Source of the DNA: a virus
Virus record (IMG/VR): IMGVR_UViG_3300023170_003236
Coordinates: 1 to 20,176 of that record
Reading direction: 5' to 3' (one strand)
DNA length: 20,176 bases
Position numbers and translations under genes: made by a program. The notes under the pieces were generated by a model. That model saw only the letters and a program-made list of their open reading frames with translations, was not told the origin of the DNA and made no database searches. Shown here piece by piece: positions 7,259 to 14,181 of the stretch (positions within the stretch are counted from its first letter, which is position 1; each line of letters begins with the position of its first letter).

Positions 7259-7888
7259 ATGGATTGGTTATTTGCTATTTTTATAGGTGTCATTTGGTCC
7301 GAAATAATTTCACACTTAGGTGCTAGTATTTTATTACATAGACATTATTGTCACAATCAGTTTAAAGTTCCTGTATGGTTTGAAGTGTTAGGTCTTTCAA
7401 TGCTGATGATTGCATGTATAAGAACACCCATTGGTTGGATTGCAAGCCATCGTATTCATCACAAACATTCAGATGGTCCAGAAGACCCTCATGCATCTAA
7501 GTATGTAGGTTTTTGGAAAGTATTATTTACAACATGGGATATAAAAAATATACCAAGTAAATATGCTAGAGATTTGTATAAAAATCCTAGACTAGTTTTT
7601 TGCCACAAATACTGGTTACATATTTTAATTTCAGTAAATATAATTAGTTTTTTAATTAGTCCGTACTTTTGGATAGCATTTTGTGTTGTACCATTTGTAT
7701 TTGCTAAAATAGGATTTGGTTTATTAAATACAGTAGGTCATAGAACTCCAGGTGGTGCAAATGTACCATGGTTAAACTTTTTTATTGCAGGTGAAGGATA
7801 TCATAGAAATCACCATGACAATTTTAAAAGAATACGATTACACAAATACGATACAGGTGGTTGGTTAGCAGAGAAGTTATTTAAGTAA
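7259..7888 (+). CDS. Membrane fatty-acid desaturase (compact acyl desaturase)
   Basis: A 209-aa membrane protein with the three histidine boxes of the membrane desaturase/hydroxylase superfamily: HRHYCH (H27-H32), HRIHH (H64, H67, H68) and GEGYHRNHH (H182, H185, H186). These would hold two irons. Hydrophobic helices lie near residues 4-26, 39-57 and 121-158. The GEGYHRNHH form of the third box is typical of delta-9 acyl desaturases of the cyanobacterial/stearoyl-CoA type. The protein is shorter than usual for bacterial members, with a trimmed C-terminus, but all ligand boxes are intact. GAGGG lies 13 nt before the ATG, a long spacing. It could alter host membrane lipids during infection; the electron donor is not encoded nearby unless the FMN reductase next door serves. 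Confidence 0.88.
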   Translation: MDWLFAIFIGVIWSEIISHLGASILLHRHYCHNQFKVPVWFEVLGLSMLMIACIRTPIGWIASHRIHHKHSDGPEDPHASKYVGFWKVLFTTWDIKNIPSKYARDLYKNPRLVFCHKYWLHILISVNIISFLISPYFWIAFCVVPFVFAKIGFGLLNTVGHRTPGGANVPWLNFFIAGEGYHRNHHDNFKRIRLHKYDTGGWLAEKLFK

Positions 7889-7913
7889 TATATATTATAT
7901 TGATTTTTAAATT

Positions 7914-8495
7914 ATGAATACGACAGCAGTATCTTTTAGTTATAGTGAAAGCTCTATGAGTTATAGAGGTCTATTATTAATGGACCACTACATCAAATTT
8001 TCAAACATCATTAAATTGGATTTACCTATTTGCAATTCAAATAGACCAGACGGTATTATTCCTAAAGAGGTAGAAGCTATAGACAATATATTAAGTAAAA
8101 GTGATAAATTAGTTTTTTCTATACCTGAATACACTGGTCATTATTGTGTAGGTTTTAAAAATCTTATGGACTGGTTAGTTGTAAAGGCATATTATAATGC
8201 AGATTTAGGTCAACAGTATTCAATATCAAATAAAGAAATATATGTTATATCATTTACACCTGTTAAAAAAGGTGCTGGCGATAGACATTTTGATATGACA
8301 AAAGAGTTGTTAGAAAAGTTAGGTGGTAACGTAAAAAAAATGTTTGTAAAACATGATTGTTGGGAAAAGTTAGTACCAGATAATTACAAGTTTGTCGAAA
8401 GTGAGAGTAAAGAAATAATTAACAAAAACATGCTAGATCAAGTAAGTGATTGGCAGAAAAAATATAATGAATGGGATAGTAAATGGAAAAAATAA
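7914..8495 (+). CDS. NADPH-dependent FMN reductase-like flavoprotein
   Basis: A 193-aa flavodoxin-fold protein. The signature is PEYTGHYCVGFKNLMDWL (residues 71-88), matching the PEYNGs..G.LKNaiDW flavin-site loop of NADPH-dependent FMN reductases. The N-terminus is less typical than in characterised enzymes, and the usual GS-x-R-x-x-S phosphate loop is only loosely recognisable (SYSESSMSYRG). It probably reduces FMN or a small electrophile using NADPH. It lies between the desaturase (25-nt gap) and a peroxiredoxin (13-nt overlap), forming a small redox group; it could supply reduced flavin or electrons to its neighbours. Confidence 0.75.
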   Translation: MNTTAVSFSYSESSMSYRGLLLMDHYIKFSNIIKLDLPICNSNRPDGIIPKEVEAIDNILSKSDKLVFSIPEYTGHYCVGFKNLMDWLVVKAYYNADLGQQYSISNKEIYVISFTPVKKGAGDRHFDMTKELLEKLGGNVKKMFVKHDCWEKLVPDNYKFVESESKEIINKNMLDQVSDWQKKYNEWDSKWKK

Positions 8496-8914
8496 GTAGT
8501 AAAGGTCTTTACATTTTAAAAGATAAAAAAATTGTACCCTATGAAATAGACGATAAATTAAAAATTATATTATGTGGTATTCCTGGTGCATTTACAAACA
8601 CTTGTACAAATAAACATCTTCCAGGGTTTGCAGAAAAATTAGATAAGTTAAAATTATTTGGTGTAGATAAAGTAATATTTGTAAGTGTTAATGACGCATA
8701 TGTCATGGATGTTTGGAATAAACAACATGGTCATTCTGAAATAGATAGTGTATCTGATCCATTGGCAGTGTTTACAAAACATCTTAAAAAAGATGTTGAT
8801 TGGGGAGACAGTTTTGGTGTAAGAAGTGAACGATATGCTTTGTTAGTTGAAAATGGAAGTATAACAAAAGAATTTGAGGACCCATTTATAGATGGTGTTT
8901 TATATAAACTATGA
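8483..8914 (+). CDS. Prx5-type peroxiredoxin
   Basis: A 143-aa thioredoxin-fold peroxidase. PGAFTNTC (residues 34-41) is the peroxiredoxin PxxxTxxC motif with peroxidatic Cys 41. The following TNKHLPGF and VSVNDAYVMDVW are characteristic of the Prx5 subfamily (hydrogen and alkyl peroxide reduction). The only other cysteine visible is C31, close before the active site, so a typical C-terminal resolving Cys is absent and an external thiol would be needed. The length is close to a complete though slightly short Prx5. The ATG lies inside the flavoprotein gene and the stop overlaps the next start (ATGA). A plausible role is protecting iron oxygenases or the infected cell from peroxide. Confidence 0.9.
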   Translation: MEKISSKGLYILKDKKIVPYEIDDKLKIILCGIPGAFTNTCTNKHLPGFAEKLDKLKLFGVDKVIFVSVNDAYVMDVWNKQHGHSEIDSVSDPLAVFTKHLKKDVDWGDSFGVRSERYALLVENGSITKEFEDPFIDGVLYKL

Positions 8915-9570
8915 TACAAGGTGTAGCTGAATACATAAACGTAGCAACTGATACAGAATTACTTTTGTCTTTGTACAATAAAGTTAAAAGTAATGTTAAC
9001 AATACATTTGGTAAAACACCATTTGTAAGTTATTCACTTGAAGATAATAAAACAGGTAAACCTACGGGATATGAACAAGTATTTAATCCTATATTATCTA
9101 AACATAGAAAAGTACATCCACATTATCAATTTCGTTCAACAGGTTTCAATACAGCTGATAGTACAGAAAAAGATGTATTTGCTCATACAGATATAGATTT
9201 AGATACTGAACACCCTAATGGTTATAACATTGTTATACCTGTGTTTGGTAAATCTCGTATTGATTATTTTGAAACAAAAGATGAAGAAGTTTATTTGCCT
9301 GAAAAAAACGCACATGGTCATGCATACTACCATGAGTTTAAAGCACAAAAAGAAATGGGTCAATACACACCCGAGTTTGAAAAGTTTTTAAGTGATAGAA
9401 AAATAGGTGAAATAGTTTTAGAAAATAGACCAGTGTTAATTAGAACTGATATTATGCATAGAGTAGTTATTACAGAAGCACCTAGATGTGCTTGGGTAAC
9501 AAGATGGAATAACATACCTAAGATATTAGACTATAAAGATTTTAAAGAAATGGTAGAAAATATATTATGA
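8911..9570 (+). CDS. 2OG-Fe(II) oxygenase-like protein
   Basis: A 219-aa protein with a double-stranded beta-helix pattern. HTD (H92, D94) is followed by a hydrophobic strand (YNIVIPVFG) and an acidic aromatic strand. RPVLIRTDIMHRV supplies the distal H183, and an Arg follows at 192 or 198 for the 2-oxoglutarate carboxylate. These are the facial-triad features of 2OG-Fe(II) oxygenases, and the later Arg-Trp pair (RWN) is similar to uncharacterised phage members. It overlaps both neighbours by 4 nt (ATGA), so it belongs to one tightly coupled translation unit with the peroxiredoxin and the TauD-like gene. The substrate is unknown. Confidence 0.7.
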   Translation: MIQGVAEYINVATDTELLLSLYNKVKSNVNNTFGKTPFVSYSLEDNKTGKPTGYEQVFNPILSKHRKVHPHYQFRSTGFNTADSTEKDVFAHTDIDLDTEHPNGYNIVIPVFGKSRIDYFETKDEEVYLPEKNAHGHAYYHEFKAQKEMGQYTPEFEKFLSDRKIGEIVLENRPVLIRTDIMHRVVITEAPRCAWVTRWNNIPKILDYKDFKEMVENIL

Positions 9571-10382
9571 TATACCCTAAAAAAATAGATAAACAAATAA
9601 AAGATATGATTAATGAAGAATTACTTGATGTTGCAAAAAATGTACATCAACAAGGTGTAGCTGTATTCTATAATCAACAATTAAATGAAAAAGAATATAT
9701 TGATACAATGAAAAGATTTGGTGAGTGTGAGGCTCCTAACTTGTTTATGAATCCAAAAGATTATCCAGAAATCTTTTTAGTTACAGGTAAAAAAGTTGAT
9801 GGTAAAAAAATAGGTATGTTTGGAGATACAGAATTAGGTTGGCATTCAAATGGAAATTCTAGGCATTTGATAGACAAAATTTTAATTGCCTTGTATTGTG
9901 TAAAAGAAGATATTAATACAACTTTAAGTGTCTGTAACACTCAACAACCATTTTATGATATGTCAGATGATGAAAAGAATTATTGGAGATCAATTACAAT
10001 AAGATTAAAATTTAAAAACAATACAATATACAATTTAGAGGATGACGATCCCGAATTAGAATTTATGAGTAAAAACAAAGGAAGTATTCGTAAACTAGTT
10101 GATAAACATCCCCATACAGGCTTAGAATATTTTTATTTTCCGTATCATTTTATAACAAAAGCGTGGGAAGGTAAAAAACAAATAGACGCTGAAGAAATGA
10201 TTAATAAATTAAAACCTAAAATATTTAAATCACAATATCAATATCATCACATTTTTAAAGAGGGTGACTTGTTATTAATGGATCAATTTACAAGTTTACA
10301 CCGTAGAACACCTGTGATGGATAACAATAGACTATTATGGAGGATTGCAAGTGACTTTAAACAAATCTATACCTTGGCCTAA
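9567..10382 (+). CDS. TauD/TfdA-like 2OG oxygenase with HxN in place of HxD (paralog 1)
   Basis: A 271-aa protein resembling TauD/TfdA dioxygenases. ELGWHSNGNSRH places H93-S-N95 where the family has WHTD, and LLLMDQFTSLHRR has the distal H245 with LWR (R259) for 2-oxoglutarate. The usual metal-binding Asp is replaced by Asn. The paralog at 13019-13891 shares FMNPKD, GMFG.TEL, WH.NG and the C-terminal block, including the same Asn. An altered carboxylate position is what separates halogenases and other non-hydroxylating members from hydroxylases, so this may not be a simple hydroxylase. ATGA overlap with the upstream gene; the methyltransferase start lies inside its 3' end. Confidence 0.75.
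   Translation: MIYPKKIDKQIKDMINEELLDVAKNVHQQGVAVFYNQQLNEKEYIDTMKRFGECEAPNLFMNPKDYPEIFLVTGKKVDGKKIGMFGDTELGWHSNGNSRHLIDKILIALYCVKEDINTTLSVCNTQQPFYDMSDDEKNYWRSITIRLKFKNNTIYNLEDDDPELEFMSKNKGSIRKLVDKHPHTGLEYFYFPYHFITKAWEGKKQIDAEEMINKLKPKIFKSQYQYHHIFKEGDLLLMDQFTSLHRRTPVMDNNRLLWRIASDFKQIYTLA
10339..10343 (+). promoter_or_regulatory. Strong Shine-Dalgarno (GGAGG) for the GTG start at 10351
   Basis: GGAGG lies 7 nt before a GTG at 10351, the ideal spacing, within the end of the TauD-like gene. It favours GTG 10351 over the TTG at 10345 (too close) and the ATG at 10411 as the methyltransferase start. Few genes in this block have such a strong site. Confidence 0.65.
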
Positions 10383-10959
10383 TATCACAACTAAAACTGG
10401 TGAAATACCTATGAAAAGACAGTATGGTTTAAGAGATATGTCATACTTAGATACTTTAGAAGCAAAACCTATATTTGAAAAACAAGCAGAAATAATTATA
10501 AAAAATAATTATAAAGGTATTGTTGATATTGGTTGCAGACATGGACCTATCAATGATTTTTTACGTGAAAAAAATTATAAAGATTATCGTTACTACGGTT
10601 TTGATACATCGCCAGAGCCTATAGAGTTTGCTCAAAAAAGATGGATTAATGAAAACAACATTGAGTACGAAGTAAGAGATTGGGCAAATCTAAAATCAGT
10701 AGATTACAAAGTAGATTGTATTATTTTTAGTGGTGTTTTGTTATATGAAGAAAATCATTATAAAATGTTTACTGATATAATGAATTACTATCAATGTAAA
10801 AATGCTGTAATACAAGAACCGTATCACACACAAAAATACTATGAAGAAAAATTAAAGTTAAAAACAATTACAAACAATATGCAACAATATAAATTTAAAG
10901 AACAATATATTGTTGAGGCAGAAATATTTTGTGGTCGAAGACTTATTGCTCATGTATGA
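10351..10959 (+). CDS. Class I SAM-dependent methyltransferase
   Basis: A 202-aa protein from the GTG at 10351. VDIGCRHGPINDFL near residues 58-71 is motif I of Rossmann-fold methyltransferases (glycine-rich SAM loop). YYGFDTSPEPIEFA near 82-95 ends strand 2 with the acidic residue that binds the SAM ribose. DCIIFSGVLLYEE is the motif IV strand. No DNA-methylase motif (such as DPPY or PCQ) is present, so a small molecule, protein or lipid is the more likely target. It starts 32 nt inside the TauD-like gene with a strong GGAGG site and ends in an ATGA overlap with the acetyltransferase. It is probably a tailoring enzyme in the same pathway as the flanking oxygenases. Confidence 0.75.
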   Translation: MTLNKSIPWPNITTKTGEIPMKRQYGLRDMSYLDTLEAKPIFEKQAEIIIKNNYKGIVDIGCRHGPINDFLREKNYKDYRYYGFDTSPEPIEFAQKRWINENNIEYEVRDWANLKSVDYKVDCIIFSGVLLYEENHYKMFTDIMNYYQCKNAVIQEPYHTQKYYEEKLKLKTITNNMQQYKFKEQYIVEAEIFCGRRLIAHV

Positions 10960-11561
10960 TAGTAAAAAGATATTCAGAAAATCCTAATAAGTATTGGCCT
11001 TTAATTGAGAGATTTAGATTACAAACTTTTAATGAAGGCAATAATAGTATAACTTATAAAAAATATAATCCTGATAATCCTAATATAGAAACGTGGATGT
11101 GTTTTAAAGATGATAAGTTAATATCAATATCAGCTGCTGAAAGTTCACACTATACAAACGATCCAACTGTAGCAGTGCGAGTTTGTCGTTATCATATCTT
11201 AAAAGAATATAGACATACTCATTGTGGATTAATTATGGCTGAACACCAGATAAAGTGGGCAAGAGAAAAAGGATTTAAGATACTTTACATTACACATGAC
11301 ATTAAAAATAGAGCAATAAATAATCTATATCAAAGAAAAAGAAAGATGACTGATACTGCATTTAAAAAATTTATAAATGGAGAGTGGTACAAAAATTTAA
11401 AATTAGAAACAAAGTTTTTGTTTAAAACAGGTACAATGTTACAGTATGTTTATAGTATTAGATTACAAGGTGACTACAACTGGCAACCTAAATCTAATTT
11501 TATAATAGAAAGAGAACACAATGGAGAAATTATCGAAACACAATCTACCAACAATAGCTAA
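10956..11561 (+). CDS. GNAT-family N-acetyltransferase-like protein
   Basis: A 201-aa protein. The middle section (RVCRYHILKEYRHTHCGLIMAEH), followed by WAREKGFKILYITHDIKNRAINNLYQR, fits the GNAT pattern of a central beta strand, an Arg/Gly pyrophosphate loop with a helix, and a late Asn-x3-x-Tyr segment that contacts CoA. The exact Q/RxxGxG/A loop is imperfect (RHTHCG). I start it at the ATG at 10956, in an ATGA overlap with the methyltransferase stop; an upstream in-frame start would overlap that gene more without a ribosome site. The 3' end overlaps the next gene by 41 nt in another frame. The acceptor amine is unknown. Confidence 0.6.
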   Translation: MIVKRYSENPNKYWPLIERFRLQTFNEGNNSITYKKYNPDNPNIETWMCFKDDKLISISAAESSHYTNDPTVAVRVCRYHILKEYRHTHCGLIMAEHQIKWAREKGFKILYITHDIKNRAINNLYQRKRKMTDTAFKKFINGEWYKNLKLETKFLFKTGTMLQYVYSIRLQGDYNWQPKSNFIIEREHNGEIIETQSTNNS

Positions 11562-12141
11562 TTTAAATTTAAATATTAATTTAGCACAGTTAAGAAAGTC
11601 AACTGATTTAATAGCAGATACGTTTGTTGACGTTAGGTCTGCCAATCCAATGTTATGTATGAACCATGAAGATTTGGTAAAAAGTGTATATGATAATTTT
11701 GAACAAATAAATTTAACAACACCTAGTGAAATTTTATCTCATACAACAAGTATAAAAGAAAGATTAAAAAGAAAAGAAGAACATTTATATAATGTGCCAA
11801 CTGAAATTTATAAAGGTAGTTATTTTGAAAATATTGTATCTCAATGTAAAGCGCCTGCAAGTAGAATAAGAATAACAAAATTAGCGCCTGGTAAAATGAT
11901 ACCTTGGCATGTTGATTATGATGTAAGTTATGGTGTTAGATGTATAGTGCCTATATATGGTGACAATAATGTAATTAATTTATTTAAAAGAAATGATAAG
12001 ATTGAAGCGTATAACCTTGAAGATGGACAAGCATATTTTTTAAATATAGGTTATAAACATGCTGTTGTAAATATGAGTAAAAAACCTAGAATAGCTTTAA
12101 TGTTTACTTTAGACGGTACAGACGACTTACTGAATATATGA
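11521..12141 (+). CDS. 2OG-Fe(II) oxygenase-like (Asp/Asn hydroxylase type) protein
   Basis: A 206-aa protein whose C-terminal half is a double-stranded beta-helix. ASRIRITKLAPGKMIPWHVD gives H130 and D132; R140 starts the next strand; IGYKHAVVN gives the distal H180; and R190 (KPRIALMF) is the 2-oxoglutarate ligand. The order and spacing match Asp/Asn-hydroxylase-like members and resemble the gene at 6507. The first 100 residues are a helical domain without a recognisable family. The start at 11521 lies 41 nt inside the acetyltransferase gene and is preceded by AAGAGAA. The stop overlaps the PLP gene (ATGA). The target is unknown; it lies inside the block bracketed by the two TauD-like paralogs. 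Confidence 0.75.
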   Translation: MEKLSKHNLPTIANLNLNINLAQLRKSTDLIADTFVDVRSANPMLCMNHEDLVKSVYDNFEQINLTTPSEILSHTTSIKERLKRKEEHLYNVPTEIYKGSYFENIVSQCKAPASRIRITKLAPGKMIPWHVDYDVSYGVRCIVPIYGDNNVINLFKRNDKIEAYNLEDGQAYFLNIGYKHAVVNMSKKPRIALMFTLDGTDDLLNI

Positions 12142-13022
12142 AGGAAAAATTAAAAGATAATCGTTGGGTAGACGTACCAACATTTAAAGAAGTAAAAGAT
12201 ATAATAAGTCAACAACTAATTTCAGATACTTATTATAAAAGAGGTAGTGGTCATGCAACAAATGATTTAAATAAGGTAGAAGAATTACATAGAAAATGGG
12301 TAAGTGAAATAATAGATTTATCAGATTTCAATTATTGTTATTTTACAAATGGTACAACAGATGCTATTCATCATTGGGTAATGACAGAAAAAAGAGAGTG
12401 GCAAAAACTTTGTTACGGTGAATATGAATATGCTGACATTATAAGTAGACCTAGTATTGTAACTTGTGATGTGCCGGGTCAATATATGAATGAGGAAACT
12501 GGAAGAGCAGCATTGAAAGGCAAAATAGATAATAATAAACCTCTGTATATATCAATACCCTCAGCTGCTGATGGAAATTATTTTGATCCAGGTAAAATTG
12601 AAGCACCTGTAATTTTAGATTGTACTTATGTAGGTTCAACAAATATTCAAAGAATAAATCTACCAAAAAATACTGAACAAGTTTTTTTTAGTTTTTCTAA
12701 AGGATTTGGTCTTATAGGTCAACGACTTGGATTAGTATATACAAAAGAACCACATTCTACACTTGATAGATTAAAAAGATTTGAGAATTGGAATTATAAT
12801 GGCGTTAAAACTATAGAATTAATAATAAGTAATTTTAAAGTTGATGAAATGTGGAATAAGTATAGAGAAAAACAAGTACAAATTTGTAATGAATATAACT
12901 TTAAACCGTCTGATTGTTTTTATTTAGCAACCACTAGAGATGAGTATTATGCTGAAAGACGTAGAATGAAATGGAATGATACAGCAAGAATTTGTATAAC
13001 ACCATTGTTAGAAAATTTATGA
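12138..13022 (+). CDS. PLP-dependent fold-type I aminotransferase-like enzyme
   Basis: A 294-aa protein with PLP fold-type I features. YFTNGTTDAIHHW (68-80) is the loop that grips the cofactor phosphate, VILDCTYVG contains D161 for the pyridine nitrogen with Y164 nearby, and SFSKGFGLIGQRLG has the Schiff-base K188 and R196. The SKGFGLxGxRxG form resembles class I/II aminotransferases and alpha-oxoamine synthase relatives. It is shorter than the usual 380-400 residues, with reduced N- and C-terminal parts. It is coupled to both neighbours by ATGA overlaps and lies directly before the second TauD-like gene. It likely makes or uses an amino acid or amine that the oxygenases, methyltransferase and acetyltransferase then tailor; that pathway is inference. 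Confidence 0.8.
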   Translation: MKEKLKDNRWVDVPTFKEVKDIISQQLISDTYYKRGSGHATNDLNKVEELHRKWVSEIIDLSDFNYCYFTNGTTDAIHHWVMTEKREWQKLCYGEYEYADIISRPSIVTCDVPGQYMNEETGRAALKGKIDNNKPLYISIPSAADGNYFDPGKIEAPVILDCTYVGSTNIQRINLPKNTEQVFFSFSKGFGLIGQRLGLVYTKEPHSTLDRLKRFENWNYNGVKTIELIISNFKVDEMWNKYREKQVQICNEYNFKPSDCFYLATTRDEYYAERRRMKWNDTARICITPLLENL

Positions 13023-13891
13023 GTAAACAAATAATAAATTATACAGATAAAGAGTTAACAGAATTAGTTTATAAAATTGTTAATGAAGGCTCTGTTGTTT
13101 TACATGAACAAGATTTAACAAGACAGCAACTTGCTCAAGTTTGTGCAAGAATAGGTGAGGTAGAAGAATTGGACTACTTTATGAATCCAAAAGACTCACC
13201 ACAAATAAGTATTGTGTCAGGTGCTGTTATTAATGGCAAACCGATTGGTATGTTTGGTCCAACAGAACTAGAATGGCATGCAAATGGTACTGGAAGATAT
13301 AACTTTAAAGAAATTTGTGTAGGATTATATTGTGTTGAAGAATGTATAGATACTGTTCTTTCAATTGTAAATCAACAATATGCTTTTGAAAATTTATCTG
13401 AAGAAGATAAAAATTATTATAGAAGTATAGATATAAATCTTAATAATGAAGGTGATCGAGCACGAATATGGAGAGATGATGGTGTCTATTCTAAAGCATA
13501 CAAAAATGTTGGTGAACAAAACTTTAGAACAGGACAAAAACATTATAAAGAAGAAATAGATAGACGACCTTTAGTTGCAAAACATCCTGTAAACGGCAAA
13601 GAATATTTGTATCCTATGTTTATCTATCTATATAAAGCATGGTATAGAGATGGTAAAGAAATAGAAGATTTTGATACATTTTATAATAAATTATGGAATG
13701 ATGTAACAAGATCAAAATACATGATACACCATGTGTTTAGAAAGGGTGATTTATTGTTTATGGATCAACTAATTACAAGTCATAGAAGATCAGCCGTAAA
13801 AAATAAAGACAGGCAGTTATGGAGAACAGCATTTGATTATTCAAAATCAATTGAAAATTACAAACCTATAATTTTTGACAAACTTAAATAA
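13019..13891 (+). CDS. TauD/TfdA-like 2OG oxygenase with HxN motif (paralog 2)
   Basis: A 290-aa paralog of the gene at 9567. The start is the ATG at 13019 in an ATGA overlap with the PLP gene. ELEWHANGTGRY has H87-A-N89, again Asn where the family has the metal-binding Asp. LLFMDQLITSHRR gives the distal H255, and LWR gives R269. It has an insertion of about 25 residues relative to the first copy (around 145-185, rich in charged residues). The two copies share FMNPKD, GMFG.TEL and the last 60 residues, so they arose by duplication and both kept the Asn. This argues that it is functional rather than a decay mutation. It is the last gene of block A; the left copy of a promoter/start repeat follows. 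Confidence 0.75.
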   Translation: MSKQIINYTDKELTELVYKIVNEGSVVLHEQDLTRQQLAQVCARIGEVEELDYFMNPKDSPQISIVSGAVINGKPIGMFGPTELEWHANGTGRYNFKEICVGLYCVEECIDTVLSIVNQQYAFENLSEEDKNYYRSIDINLNNEGDRARIWRDDGVYSKAYKNVGEQNFRTGQKHYKEEIDRRPLVAKHPVNGKEYLYPMFIYLYKAWYRDGKEIEDFDTFYNKLWNDVTRSKYMIHHVFRKGDLLFMDQLITSHRRSAVKNKDRQLWRTAFDYSKSIENYKPIIFDKLK

Positions 13892-13895
13892 TGTA

Positions 13896-13972
13896 TTATA
13901 AGTAGTACTATGGCAGCAGTAGCAAATTTAACGATAGATCAAGGTGATTCTTTTAGTTCATCTGTAACAGTA
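13896..13972 (+). repeat. 77-bp direct repeat, left copy
   Basis: Matches 17536-17612 at 74 of 77 positions; the mismatches are in the late promoter, the spacer and codon 13. The copy holds the promoter element and the first 21 codons of the structural gene at 17550, then diverges abruptly. The two copies bracket a 3.6-kb block with a 63-aa protein, a sulfotransferase and four 2OG oxygenases, which suggests insertion or duplication by recombination at this sequence. Confidence 0.9.
13897..13904 (+). promoter_or_regulatory. Late promoter-like element TATAAGTA (repeat copy)
   Basis: TATAAGTA is the left-copy version of the TATAAATA at 17537, one base off consensus, with the same 5-nt spacing to an ATG (13910). 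A TTGACA lies 16 nt upstream (13875-13880), inside the oxygenase coding end, and may be coincidental. The element would drive the leader ORF and the 63-aa gene. Confidence 0.4.
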
Positions 13973-13975
13973 TGA
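13910..13975 (+). pseudogene. Truncated 21-codon copy of the structural gene at 17550 (possible leader peptide)
   Basis: Twenty-one codons beginning MAAVANLTIDQG, identical to the start of the protein at 17550 except Asp for Ala at residue 13. They end in TGA where the repeat stops. The TGA overlaps the ATG of the next gene (ATGA at 13972-13975). It is therefore either a recombination remnant or a translated leader that feeds ribosomes into the 63-aa gene. Asp at residue 13 may be the ancestral state, since GDSF is common at this place in related phage proteins; that is inference. Confidence 0.75.
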
Positions 13976-14163
13976 ATATCAATAGTAAAGAGAAATTAGT
14001 TATAACAGCAAATAATGAATTAAAACGTGTTAAACAAGACTATGAAATAGTAAATGGTCAGTTAGTTTTTAAACAAGCACCTGAACCAAATGCTAAAATA
14101 ACTGTTATAAAAAAAGTAGAAGAAAAGATAAATAAAACTTATATAAATAAGAATATATCATAG
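13972..14163 (+). CDS. Small 63-aa protein, fibre/Ig-domain-like, coupled to the 21-codon leader
   Basis: A 63-aa protein, not recognised by family. Residues 8-46 (LVITANNELKRVKQDYEIVNGQLVFKQAPEPNAKITVI, broken here into its strands LVITANNE, DYEIVNGQLVF and AKITVI) look like a short beta-sandwich repeat common in phage tail and adhesin proteins. A lysine- and asparagine-rich tail follows. Its ATG overlaps the stop of the truncated structural-gene copy, so it may be translated by coupling from that copy's late promoter. It could be a fragment of a longer structural gene left by the same recombination event, or a small decoration protein. Confidence 0.5.
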   Translation: MNINSKEKLVITANNELKRVKQDYEIVNGQLVFKQAPEPNAKITVIKKVEEKINKTYINKNIS

Positions 14164-14181
14164 CATATAAAATGCTTTGTA

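Noticed and set aside
7889-7913. AT-rich palindromic spacer as a terminator
   Set aside because: The AATATATATT dyad has no GC stem and no T-run in the right place for a factor-independent terminator.
13875-13902. TTGACA-16-TATAAG as a sigma-70 promoter
   Set aside because: TTGACA is coding (the end of the oxygenase) and the downstream hexamer is better read as the late element duplicated from 17537.
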